Shown one piece after another: positions 53,592 to 61,361 of a DNA stretch of 61,361 nucleotides. The position numbers and the translations under genes were made by a program. Source of the stretch: Vacuolonema iberomarrocanum LEGE 07170 (GTDB taxonomy: Bacteria; Cyanobacteriota; Cyanobacteriia; Elainellales; Elainellaceae); assembly GCA_015207365.1 (NCBI GenBank), contig JADEXA010000046.1:1-61361 (forward strand), in the 5' to 3' direction. The first letter of the stretch is position 1; each line of letters begins with the position of its first letter. The notes beneath the pieces are model-generated. The model was given only the letters and a program-made list of their open reading frames with translations. It had not been told where the DNA came from and searched no databases.

Positions 53592-55070
53592 ATGTCTGAC
53601 CCTTGTGTGCCTGAAGACAATCAACTTGAAGCGCCCATGACCGAAGAAACGGTTGACGCATCTGCTCAACTGAGCAAGCTGAGTCAACTGAGGCAGGTTT
53701 TGTCGCAAACGCCCCGTTGGATGCTTGGGTTGGGGGCGGCTGGAGTGCTCTTGGCCATCGGTGTACCCATGGCACAAACCCAGCTTTCGGCTCAAGAATC
53801 TGAGACTGCTGAAGCTAGTGAAGCAACGACGTTGGCTGTTGAAACCCTTACTGTTGAAGCCGTTAGCAGCTATGAGGTCGCTCGCTCCTACACCGGAGAA
53901 ATTGCCGCTCTGCGCAGTAGTGATCTGGGGTTCAACCGGGGCGGTGAACTGGTGCAGGTGTTGGTGGAAGAGGGCGATCGCGTCGTGGCCGGACAAGCCC
54001 TGGCGCAGCTCGATATCCAAAACCTCCAGTTCCAGCGACGCCAACTGGAGGCACAGGTGGCCGCCGCCCAAGCGCAACTGTTAGAGCTAGAGCGCGGGGC
54101 ACGCCAAGAAGATATTGCGGCGGCGCAGGCTGAGGTGCGCGACTTTGAAAGCCAGTTGCAACTGCAGGAACAACAGCGATCGCGCCGGGAGTATCTCTAC
54201 GCCGAGGGAGCTATTTCGAGGGAACAACTCGATGAATTTGCGTTTGGTGCCGAAACAATAGACGCGCGATTGGATCGGGCGAGAAGCAACCTCAACGAAC
54301 TGCTGAACGGCACGCGCCCCGAGCAAATCGCTGCCCAGCGAGCGGTGGTGCAACAACTACAAGCTAGCCTCGGCAATCTGGATGTCGATCTTCGTAAAAG
54401 TACGCTCAATGCACCGTTCGACGGCATTGTTTCTGCTCGCCCTGTCGATGAAGGGGTTGTGGTTGCATCGGGGCAGTCCATTGTACGGTTGGTCGAAAAC
54501 GAAGCGCCAGAAGCTCGCATTGGCATGCCAGAACAGGCCGCTAGTCGTTTGCAATCGGGAGCGGTGGTGACGGTGAATGTGAACACCGAGAGCTATAACG
54601 CGGTCGTCAAATCTGTCTTGCCCGAAGTGGATCCTGAAACTCGCACCCAAGTGGTTGTGTTCCAACTGGAGCAGGCGGCTTTGGCTCAGGTGAATCCGGG
54701 GCAAACCGTGCGGGTGGAGCTGACCGAAACGATTCCAGAAAGTGGCATTTGGCTACCGACCCAGGCACTCACCCAGGATGTGCGAGGGCTGTGGAGCGCA
54801 TATGTAGTAGTTCCGGCAGGGTCAGAGGACAGGGCAGCGGAGGAGGACGTTGCCTTCGAGGCTCAGGCTGTGGCGTCCGAGATTGTGTCCGAGGCCATCA
54901 CTGGCGAAGCGGATGCCTACACCGTGCAGCCCAAAGCCGTTGAGATTTTGCATCAGGAAAGCGACCGTGTGCTGGTTCGAGGGACACTCCAAGCGGGCGA
55001 TCGCATCGTGACGGCGGGAATCCATCGGCTGGTTCCGGGGCAACAAGTCCGACCCGCTCAGCCATTTTGA
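53592..55070 (+). CDS. RND efflux periplasmic adaptor (membrane fusion protein)
   Basis: A 492-residue protein. A membrane anchor (MLGLGAAGVLLAIGVPMAQ) near 45-65 is followed by a barrel-sandwich half (YTGEIAALRSSDLGFNRGGE, EEGDRVVAGQALAQLD), a coiled-coil hairpin of about 150 residues rich in Gln/Glu/Ala, the second lipoyl half (TLNAPFDGIVSARPVDEGV), and beta-barrel and membrane-proximal domains (VVFQLEQAALAQVNPGQTVR, GIHRLVPGQQVRP). It should couple the inner-membrane RND pump to an outer-membrane TolC-type channel, which is not in the window. GGAG lies before the ATG. It is 104 bp upstream of the permease gene. Confidence 0.93.
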   Translation: MSDPCVPEDNQLEAPMTEETVDASAQLSKLSQLRQVLSQTPRWMLGLGAAGVLLAIGVPMAQTQLSAQESETAEASEATTLAVETLTVEAVSSYEVARSYTGEIAALRSSDLGFNRGGELVQVLVEEGDRVVAGQALAQLDIQNLQFQRRQLEAQVAAAQAQLLELERGARQEDIAAAQAEVRDFESQLQLQEQQRSRREYLYAEGAISREQLDEFAFGAETIDARLDRARSNLNELLNGTRPEQIAAQRAVVQQLQASLGNLDVDLRKSTLNAPFDGIVSARPVDEGVVVASGQSIVRLVENEAPEARIGMPEQAASRLQSGAVVTVNVNTESYNAVVKSVLPEVDPETRTQVVVFQLEQAALAQVNPGQTVRVELTETIPESGIWLPTQALTQDVRGLWSAYVVVPAGSEDRAAEEDVAFEAQAVASEIVSEAITGEADAYTVQPKAVEILHQESDRVLVRGTLQAGDRIVTAGIHRLVPGQQVRPAQPF

Positions 55071-55171
55071 ATTCAGAATTCAGAATTCAGAATTGATGCA
55101 CCTCAGAACTCAAAACCCAAAACTCAAAATTCTTTCATCCATCGACCCATCCATCCATCCACCCATCCACT
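55069..55171. repeat. Heptamer and CATC tandem repeats between RND genes
   Basis: Three copies of GAATTCA plus GAATT (55069-55094), then degenerate CTCAAAA units, then CCATCCATC/CCACCCATCC runs (55137-55171). Heptanucleotide tandem repeats are a known cyanobacterial feature. They sit inside what is probably one operon and end shortly before the permease start. Confidence 0.7.
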
Positions 55172-55174
55172 CCT

Positions 55175-58100
55175 ATGGTTCGCCCATTCTTTACCAACAT
55201 CCGTCTGTTGATTCTGACGCTCATCCTACTCCTGGGCTTTGGACTCAGCAGCTATCAATCGCTCCCGCGCCAAGAAGATCCACAACTGGTGTCGCGGGTG
55301 GCGATCGTCACAACCGCCTTTCCGGGTGCCAGCGCCGATCGCGTAGAAGCGCTGGTTACAACCGTACTGGAAGAAGAACTGTCCGCGATTGAAGAGATTA
55401 GTGTCATTTCGTCGGACTCGCGGGTCGGCTTTTCAACGGTGTCACTTGAGCTGGCCGATTCGGTTAAAGATGCCCAGCCCATCTGGTCGAAAGTGCGCGA
55501 CGAGATGGACGATGCCGTTGTACGCTTGCCCTCTGGTACCACAGACCCCGAGTTGACGGAGGTGTTGCTCAAGGCCCATACCCTCGTTGCTTCCGTGACC
55601 TGGAATCTGCTAGAGGAGCCGAACTACGCGATCTTGCGCCGCTATGCCGAAGAACTGGGCGTGGTGATTCGGGGGCTGGATGGCACGGAGGAAGTCGATT
55701 TCTTTGGCAACCCAGACGAAGAGATTTTGGTGGAAATCGATGCGCCTTTGTTAGCGGGCGTTGGGCTGTCGCCCCAGGAACTCGCCAACCAGATTAGCCT
55801 CAGCGATGCCAAGGCCAGTGCCGGGCAGCTTCGTACTCCAGAGCAAACCATTGCCATTGAGGTGGAAAGCGAACTGGAAACCACTGAGCAGGTGCGGCAA
55901 CTTCCAGTTCAAACCAATGGAGGTCAGTTTACCCGCCTCAGCGATATTGCCAGCGTCAGCCGGGGCATTCGCTATCCCTTTACCGACCAGGCCATCATTA
56001 GCGGCAAGCCTGCGATCGTTTTGGGGGTGATGATGCAGTCGGGACGCCGGGTGGATCAGTGGGCGACCAGCGCACGGGCGGCGGTGGATGAGTTTCGCGA
56101 TCGCCTGCCCGCAGGCATCAGCGTTGACCTGATCTTCGATCAAAGCGCCTATGTGGAAAACCGCATCAGCGGCCTCATGCTGAACTTGGTCTTGGGTGCC
56201 GTTTTGGTGGTGAGCGTTACGCTGCTGACGATGGGTTGGCAATCGGCGCTGATTGTGGGAATGGCATTGCCTTTCACCATCTTTGCGGTATTTGGTTGGA
56301 TGACGTTCCTCGGGATTCCCATTCACCAAATGTCTGTAACGGGACTGATTATCGCCCTGGGGCTACTCATCGACAATGCGATCGTGGTGGTTGACGAAAT
56401 TCAAATGGACATTCGCGAAGGGGCGGATCCGCTCCACGCGGCCACCAAAACGGTGAATTACCTGAAGGTGCCGCTACTGGCTTCGACGGCCACAACGGTG
56501 CTCACCTTCTTGCCGATATATCTACTGCCGGGGGCGGCTGGGGAGTTCGTCGGATCCATTGCCCTGGGGGTGATCTTGGCGCTGATCTCATCTCTGGCCA
56601 TCTCGCTGACCCTGATTGCCGCTCTGGCCGCCCTGATGCTGAAGGATACCTCTCGCCAGCAGGCGCTGCTCCGGCATGGGCAACGTCGCAGCCTCCGCAG
56701 TCGGATTGTCGGCTTTTTGCTGCTGCCCGGTTCCTGGTGGAAAGAGGGCGTTTCGATTCCCTGGCTGGCGCGACTTTACCGCTGGTCGACCGGACGCACG
56801 GTGGCACGACCCCGCTTGGCCGTTGCCATCACCCTCGCTATCCCCCTCATCGGCTTTATCTCGGCGGGAACCCTGGACAACCAATTTTTCCCGCTGCTCA
56901 ATCGTGACCAGTTTCACATCGAGATGGAGTTTAGCTCTCAGACTTCTATCGAACAAACGCGCGAGCAGGTGCAGCAGGCCAGCGATGTCATCCTTGACCA
57001 TGAAAATGTGGAGGATGTGTATTGGTTCATCGGCGAGAGTGCGCCGCGCTTCTACTACAACCTGCAGGGCGATCGCGAGAACCAGCCCTACTACGCCCAG
57101 GCCATGGTGCAACTCACGTCTGGGAAAAACCTAGATCCGCTAATCCAATCGGTGCAGCATGAGTTGGATGAACGCTTTCCCGCTGCCCGAGTGATTGCCC
57201 AGAAGTTCCAGCAAGGTCCGCCCTTCGATGCCCCCGTTGAACTGCGCATCTATGGCCCCAACCTAGACGAGCTACGCCGTTTGGGGATGGAAGTCCGCGC
57301 CATGATGACGACGATTCCTAATGTCCTCCATGTGCGCGACAACCTGACGGAAGGCCAACCCAAGCTAGGGCTGTACTTGGATGAGGAACAGGTGCGGCAG
57401 GCGGGTTTGACGAATACAGCCATTGCGCAACAACTCGATGCTTACTCCGAAGGGGTTGTGGGCGGAGCAATTCTAGAATCCACCGAAAACCTACCCGTGC
57501 GGGTGCGGCTCACCAATGCCGATCGCGCCAGCCTGGAAGAACTGGCATCGTTGGATCTGCGACCCCAGCAGGCACAGGATCGTGGCTTTCGTCCGACCTC
57601 AGCGCTGGGGGAATTTGAGCTAATGCCCCAGCTTGCCAATATCGCTCGCCGTAACGAGCAACGAGTCAACACCGTGCAGGCGTTCATTACCGCTGGAGTG
57701 CTGCCCAGCAAAGTCCTCGCAGATCTCCAGACCCGACTGGCAGAGGCCAACTTTGAACTACCCCCTGGCTACCGCTATGAATTTGGCGGTGAATATGAGG
57801 AGCAAAACTCAGCAGTCGGCAATCTGCTGCTCTTTATTCCCATTCTGGTGCTGGGCATGGTGACGGCGCTCGTGCTATCGCTCGGGTCGTTTCGGCTGGC
57901 GGGCATCATGGCCGTAGTCGCCATCGGCTCCATTGGCATGGCGCTGCTCTCCCTCAAGATATTTGGGTCGCTGCTAGGATTCATGGCGATCGTTGGCACG
58001 ATGGGCCTCATCGGCATCGCCATCAACGATTCCATTGTGGTGCTCACGGCCTTTAACGAAGACCCCGAAGCCAGTACAGGTGCGCCCCGAGCCGTGCAGC

Positions 58101-58384
58101 GGGTGTTGCTCAAAGCAACGCGACATGTGGTGACCACAACTATCACGACCATCGTCGGTTTTGTTCCGTTGCTGCTGGAAGGGAATCCCTTTTGGCAACC
58201 GCTGGCGATCGCCATCGCTGGCGGTATTTCTGGTGCAACGATACTGGCGCTCTACTTCGTGCCTGCGGCCTATATCCTGCTCAAACAAACCCAACGCAAA
58301 CCAACTCGTCGGCAACCCACCGCTTCGGCGGGTTCAGAGGCAGAGGCAGAGGCGATCGCATCCTCACAACTCTCTCCTCGGTAA
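55175..58384 (+). CDS. RND multidrug/efflux permease (AcrB-like)
   Basis: A 1069-residue inner-membrane pump with about twelve spans and two large periplasmic loops: first span LLILTLILLLGFGLSSYQSL, porter parts (EGDLVELTxx-like DFFGNPDEEILVEID; GVMMQSGRRVDQWATSAR), the proton-relay helix LGLLIDNAIVVVDEIQMD, and the second-half helices (GTMGLIGIAINDSIVVLTAFN). The usual DD of the HAE1 relay is DN here, as in several RND subfamilies. A coding start at 55175 (ATGGTTCGC) comes right after the tandem repeat. With the adaptor just upstream, it should form a tripartite efflux system; substrate unknown. Confidence 0.94.
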   Translation: MVRPFFTNIRLLILTLILLLGFGLSSYQSLPRQEDPQLVSRVAIVTTAFPGASADRVEALVTTVLEEELSAIEEISVISSDSRVGFSTVSLELADSVKDAQPIWSKVRDEMDDAVVRLPSGTTDPELTEVLLKAHTLVASVTWNLLEEPNYAILRRYAEELGVVIRGLDGTEEVDFFGNPDEEILVEIDAPLLAGVGLSPQELANQISLSDAKASAGQLRTPEQTIAIEVESELETTEQVRQLPVQTNGGQFTRLSDIASVSRGIRYPFTDQAIISGKPAIVLGVMMQSGRRVDQWATSARAAVDEFRDRLPAGISVDLIFDQSAYVENRISGLMLNLVLGAVLVVSVTLLTMGWQSALIVGMALPFTIFAVFGWMTFLGIPIHQMSVTGLIIALGLLIDNAIVVVDEIQMDIREGADPLHAATKTVNYLKVPLLASTATTVLTFLPIYLLPGAAGEFVGSIALGVILALISSLAISLTLIAALAALMLKDTSRQQALLRHGQRRSLRSRIVGFLLLPGSWWKEGVSIPWLARLYRWSTGRTVARPRLAVAITLAIPLIGFISAGTLDNQFFPLLNRDQFHIEMEFSSQTSIEQTREQVQQASDVILDHENVEDVYWFIGESAPRFYYNLQGDRENQPYYAQAMVQLTSGKNLDPLIQSVQHELDERFPAARVIAQKFQQGPPFDAPVELRIYGPNLDELRRLGMEVRAMMTTIPNVLHVRDNLTEGQPKLGLYLDEEQVRQAGLTNTAIAQQLDAYSEGVVGGAILESTENLPVRVRLTNADRASLEELASLDLRPQQAQDRGFRPTSALGEFELMPQLANIARRNEQRVNTVQAFITAGVLPSKVLADLQTRLAEANFELPPGYRYEFGGEYEEQNSAVGNLLLFIPILVLGMVTALVLSLGSFRLAGIMAVVAIGSIGMALLSLKIFGSLLGFMAIVGTMGLIGIAINDSIVVLTAFNEDPEASTGAPRAVQRVLLKATRHVVTTTITTIVGFVPLLLEGNPFWQPLAIAIAGGISGATILALYFVPAAYILLKQTQRKPTRRQPTASAGSEAEAEAIASSQLSPR

Positions 58385-58522
58385 GCCTGCGCAGCGCTGG
58401 AGCCTGTCGGGGCGATCGCTCCAGTGCTGTTTTCCCCTATCTCAATCACATCCCGAATCAACCAGACTCTAGACACAACGCGTCCCGCTCACCCTCTGCC
58501 CACACAAGCCTTCATCCGACCT

Positions 58523-58762
58523 ATGCCGAGTACAATCTCTTCCCAATATTCCACTCATCAATCCCCTTTTCTCTTACTGTCCGAGCGCGAGCAAGAAGTG
58601 CTGTCACTGATGGTGGAAGGGCACAACAATAGTGAAATCGCTCGCCAACTCTATGTCAGCCCAAACACCATCAAAACCCATGTGCGCGGCATCCTTAATA
58701 AGCTAGGTGTCAAAAATCGGATTCAAGCCGCGATTCTTGCCGTTCGCTATGGACTGGTCTAG
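58523..58762 (+). CDS. LuxR/GerE-type helix-turn-helix regulator
   Basis: A short (79 residues from the ATG at 58523; a GTG start at 58424 would give 112) protein made almost only of a LuxR C-terminal domain: LSEREQEVLSLMVEGHNNSE, IARQLYVSPNTIKTHVRGIL, NKLGVKNRIQAAILAVR. No receiver domain. I chose the ATG because the extra residues show no homology; neither start has a good Shine-Dalgarno. It follows the RND permease gene by 139 bp on the same strand and may regulate it; that is inference. Confidence 0.85.
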   Translation: MPSTISSQYSTHQSPFLLLSEREQEVLSLMVEGHNNSEIARQLYVSPNTIKTHVRGILNKLGVKNRIQAAILAVRYGLV

Positions 58763-58828
58763 TTCTAATCTTGTCGAGAAAAACACGTGCTGTTGTGGAC
58801 AGGCGGTACAAGGGGGGCGTCTTGTCCA

Positions 58829-59266
58829 TTAGTCTTCGGTATCGCGAATCACCATAACAGGACAGGTGGAATGGCGGATGATGCCTTCGGACACACTGCC
58901 TAGTAGAAGCTTCTGCCAGGGCTTGCGGCTATGGGTACCCATCACCAAAACATCAGGTTTGAGAGTCTGCATCATGGCCAAAATCTCCTTCTCTGCCCGC
59001 CCTTCTAAAACAAACGAGGTTGACGTTACCGCATCGGCATAGAGGGTAACGAGTTGCTGGAGCAATTTTTCGGCTTCCAGCGTCATTTTTGCGTTCAATT
59101 GAGCTGCCGACATGCCCGAATCCGGGGCGTACAAAAGCGCAGAAGGATTGACATGTACCAGCACCACTTCGGCATTGAGGGCGTTGGCAAGGGCAAAGCC
59201 AGTCTCGGCCACTTTGAGAGCAAGTGGTGGTTTTTCGACGGCGATCATGAGCTTTGAAAAGGGCAT
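58829..59266 (-). CDS. Universal stress protein (UspA family)
   Basis: A 145-residue protein with the Usp fold: start MPFSKLMIAVEKPPLALKVA, VVLVHVNPSALL, a helical region, LEGRAEKEILAM and the nucleotide-binding C-terminus DVLVMGTHSRKPWQKLLLGS then VSEGIIRHSTCPVMVIRD (G-2x-G-9x-G-S/T-like). It probably binds ATP and responds to stress. Convergent with the LuxR gene; 33 bp separates it from the next gene on the same strand, suggesting an operon. Confidence 0.92.
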   Translation of the reverse strand: MPFSKLMIAVEKPPLALKVAETGFALANALNAEVVLVHVNPSALLYAPDSGMSAAQLNAKMTLEAEKLLQQLVTLYADAVTSTSFVLEGRAEKEILAMMQTLKPDVLVMGTHSRKPWQKLLLGSVSEGIIRHSTCPVMVIRDTED

Positions 59267-59299
59267 CGCTGATTCTACCGGAACGTCTAGATGTGGATT

Positions 59300-59527
59300 T
59301 TATGGGCGATCGCCCCGTCGAATACATTCCATGCAAATAGAGAATACCGAGACCAACAGAATTGCTTCGACGCCCAGTTGTATCTTCAGCGGTGAGGTGA
59401 GTAGTCCTGCGATGACGAATGCAGAGCCAATGAACATGCTGACGATCAGCAGCACTTCGTCATCAAATAGTTTTAGCCCTGCCCAGAGGGTGCCGAATCC
59501 GAGAATCCAAAGAATGATAGGGTTCAT
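59300..59527 (-). CDS. Small membrane protein, unknown function
   Basis: A 75-residue protein with three short hydrophobic segments (PIILWILGFGTLWAGLKLF, VLLIVSMFIGSAFVIAGLL, LGVEAILLVSVFSICM) and a polar RRGDRP tail. I recognise no family. It precedes the Usp gene by 33 bp and is probably its operon partner. Confidence 0.65.
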   Translation of the reverse strand: MNPIILWILGFGTLWAGLKLFDDEVLLIVSMFIGSAFVIAGLLTSPLKIQLGVEAILLVSVFSICMECIRRGDRP

Positions 59528-59612
59528 TCACGTTGCGGTGTGATGTGGAACATCTCGGAGTGTAGCAACGATAGCTACTGTTTATACTAAATCTCGATTA
59601 GAAGAAGCATTT

Positions 59613-59659
59613 ATATTTTTAGTGAAATGCTTGTTCAGCAAGCATTTCACTAAAAATAT
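59613..59659. repeat. Perfect 21-bp-stem hairpin in family A-like element
   Basis: ATATTTTTAGTGAAATGCTTG pairs without mismatch with its complement around loop TTCAG. Upstream sequence TTATACTAAATCTCGATTAG resembles the left arm of family A. It abuts a complete family B unit, an order like that at 30926-31196 but mirrored. Confidence 0.85.
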
Positions 59660-59750
59660 ATCGCTATGCACGTTAGTTAAGTACGGTTGTGTGTGGCGCG
59701 CCGCGCCCACACAACCGTTGCTGTGCTTAATGCGGTTGCACACCGCTATA
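59658..59750 (-). repeat. Family B hairpin unit, complete copy in reverse orientation
   Basis: On the minus strand it reads TATAGCGGTGTGCAACCGC ... AGCACAGCAACGG ... ACTTAACTAACGTGCATAGCG, nearly identical to 31035-31129. Its core (GGTTGTGTGGGCGCG against CGCGCCACACACAACC) carries a small asymmetry that the other copy lacks. Confidence 0.88.
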
Positions 59751-59823
59751 TATCGAGGATTTGTGATTCAAATGCGATACGAGACACCCGGTGCCTCTTG
59801 GGAGACACCGGATGTTGTGTTCA

Positions 59824-61361
59824 TCAGACGAAATCGGCTGCGCCGATAGTCGCAACGTTGGTGTTTTGCAGCAGCAGTAGGCGCTCGTTTTCAAGGGAAA
59901 TCAGCACATCGCTATCGCTTTGCTCAATCGAGAGCTGTCCGAAGCTGATGCCATTGAGGACAATGAGGTCTTGCCCATCGCTGAAGTCCGTCACCTGATC
60001 CAAGCCTTGACCCGCACCAATAACAATGCGATCGCGCCCTGGCCCGGTAACGAGTAGGTCATCACCCAGATCTCCAATCAAACGATCATCACCTTTGCCA
60101 CCGCGCAAGATATCCCGGCCATCGCCACCCCGCAGCACATCGTGTCCAGCTTGCCCGTTGACGCGATCATCCCGTACGCCACCAAACAGACGATCCGCAC
60201 CGGCCCCGCCATTCAGGGTATCGTCGCCTGCGGCACCTCGCATGACATCTTCGCCGCCAGCTCCAAGGAGGATGTCACTGCCACCACCACCAAGCATGGT
60301 GTCATTGTTACTGCCACCAATCAGGTCGTCGTTGCCAATACCACCAACGAGGCGCTCGTTACCAGCATTACCCACCAGGCGATCGCTACCTGAGCCACCC
60401 AGTATTCGGTCATCGCCAGCACCACCGATCATGGTGTCTTCACCGTCACCGCCAAGCAAGCGATCGTTGCCGTCACCACCTAAGAGGCGATCTTCATCTT
60501 CCTCTCCAGCAAGGCGATCGTTGCCCCCCAGGCCACGCACAATGTCGTTGCCTGCGTCAGCAAACACCACGTCACGACCCTCAGTCCCTGTAAAGTCGTC
60601 GTCCCCTGGAGAGAGGGTAATGAAGGGCGAATCTTCGATGGTAAATACCAGCGGATCAGAAAGTCCACTTGTATTACCATCTGCATCGAACGCTCGTAAA
60701 GTAATGCTGTACTCACCGTCTGGGAGCGGTGCCTCCGGAGTAAAGCTCCAGGTGCCCGTATCATCGACAGCGGCTGTACCCAGCACAGTGGTTCCATCCA
60801 ACACTTCCACGGTGGTTCCAGGGTCTGCTGTACCGGTAAAGGTCGGTGGATTGGCATCCGTTGGCAGATCTGGATCAAAGGTCGGAATAGAGAGGAGAAC
60901 ATCATCATCAATGGTTGCGACACTGACACTCTGGGGAATCAGATCATCAAAGGCATCATCGCTTTCTTCAGGAACGACACTCACTATAATCTCGCCAAAT
61001 TGATCCCCATCAACAAGCTCATCATCAGTGCCTGTTACTGTAACGGTCTGGGGCTGATTCCAGTTATCGGCTGTAAAGGTCAGCTCCGCGGGATCAACCG
61101 TTGCGACAGTTGTATCCTGACTTGCAATCTGAAAGACGACGTTGCTGGATGGTTGACCCGTAAGCACGACCGTAAAGCTGCCAGTACCCGACTCACTGAC
61201 TTCTAGCACGATGGGTTCCAGGGTGAAGCCCGGCGTACCCACCACCACATCGTCATCAATCACGGTGAGCGTGATGTCATCGGGATTGGCATCCGGGCCG
61301 TCGTAGTCCACATCCGTACTGGTGGGGTCGCCTGTGACGATGTCCACCGGTTGGTCCCCAT
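59824..61361 (-). CDS. RTX calcium-binding secreted protein (5' end beyond window)
   Basis: The frame is open to the window edge, so at least 512 residues are present and the N-terminus is missing. Seen from the edge: a Calx-beta tail; a domain of the VVFQIASQDTTVATVDPAEL / NWNQPQTVTVTGTDDELVDG type; a bacterial Ig-like domain (PTFTGTADPGTTVEVLDGTT, GTWSFTPEAPLPDGEYSITL); an RTX array with many GGxGxD nonapeptides; and the shared C-terminus (GQGLDQVTDFSDGQD, LLLLQNTNVATIGAADFV). It lacks FG-GAP repeats in the visible part. Type I secretion is expected. It follows the family A/B repeats at 59.6 kb. Confidence 0.85.
   Translation of the reverse strand, partial: GDQPVDIVTGDPTSTDVDYDGPDANPDDITLTVIDDDVVVGTPGFTLEPIVLEVSESGTGSFTVVLTGQPSSNVVFQIASQDTTVATVDPAELTFTADNWNQPQTVTVTGTDDELVDGDQFGEIIVSVVPEESDDAFDDLIPQSVSVATIDDDVLLSIPTFDPDLPTDANPPTFTGTADPGTTVEVLDGTTVLGTAAVDDTGTWSFTPEAPLPDGEYSITLRAFDADGNTSGLSDPLVFTIEDSPFITLSPGDDDFTGTEGRDVVFADAGNDIVRGLGGNDRLAGEEDEDRLLGGDGNDRLLGGDGEDTMIGGAGDDRILGGSGSDRLVGNAGNERLVGGIGNDDLIGGSNNDTMLGGGGSDILLGAGGEDVMRGAAGDDTLNGGAGADRLFGGVRDDRVNGQAGHDVLRGGDGRDILRGGKGDDRLIGDLGDDLLVTGPGRDRIVIGAGQGLDQVTDFSDGQDLIVLNGISFGQLSIEQSDSDVLISLENERLLLLQNTNVATIGAADFV

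Noticed and set aside
55093..55392. Alternative ORF spanning the start of the RND permease gene
   Set aside because: It overlaps the permease in another frame and begins in tandem repeats; no protein family pattern.
53592..58384. RND adaptor and permease as the secretion machinery of the RTX proteins
   Set aside because: The permease is an RND pump, not an ABC-type HlyB; RTX proteins use type I ABC systems, and neither exporter in the window has the expected peptidase-like N-terminus.

Overview
The window comes from a cyanobacterium. The palindrome GCGATCGC (HIP1) and its GGCGATCGCC form occur throughout, inside and between genes. Many gene families are typically cyanobacterial: a seven-PAS histidine kinase, a caspase/STAND/WD40 relic, FG-GAP/RTX proteins, Uma2, and small secreted proteins with a TPFQVTSLAYRGSF motif. 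I cannot name the genus. No rRNA, tRNA or CRISPR array was recognised.

Layout. 1-9.1 kb (all minus): a truncated secreted protein, a small domain ORF, a very large membrane protein that joins a PstS-like periplasmic domain to a glycogen-phosphorylase-like domain lacking its PLP lysine, then D-lactate dehydrogenase and phosphoketolase. Carbon storage and fermentation is the likely theme. 9.9-13.2 kb: a PMT-like glycosyltransferase, a YkvA-like membrane protein, and a methyltransferase relic broken by a long perfect palindrome. 13.6-26.9 kb: the PAS/GAF histidine kinase, two ABC exporters on opposite strands, a SpoVK/CbbX-type AAA+ ATPase, a GNAT protein, a Uma2 protein and small membrane proteins.

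27-36 kb is an accessory zone. It holds an intact SLOG-like + SLATT-like pair (predicted nucleotide-sensing conflict system). Around the pair lie three decayed signalling genes: a kinase with frameshifts, the stump of a STAND NTPase, and a caspase-STAND-WD40 gene with a large internal deletion. A 91-bp MITE with target duplication and several hyper-palindromic elements are also here.

37-51.5 kb encodes surface or secreted proteins: a fasciclin lipoprotein, a four-repeat protein, and three long FG-GAP/RTX proteins (a fourth RTX protein runs off the right edge). A pair of small secreted paralogues flanks the three; each paralogue is duplicated together with its leader and terminator. 51.6-59.5 kb: a LysR regulator divergent from a DUF2461 protein, an RND efflux adaptor/permease pair followed by a LuxR-type regulator, a universal stress protein and a small membrane protein.

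The points most worth following are the receptor-like pseudo-phosphorylase (838-5307), the nested hairpin elements whose cores differ in sequence but stay self-complementary (about 12.5, 13.0, 27.0, 31.0, 40.6, 50.9 and 59.6 kb), and the SLOG/SLATT pair among decayed sensors.
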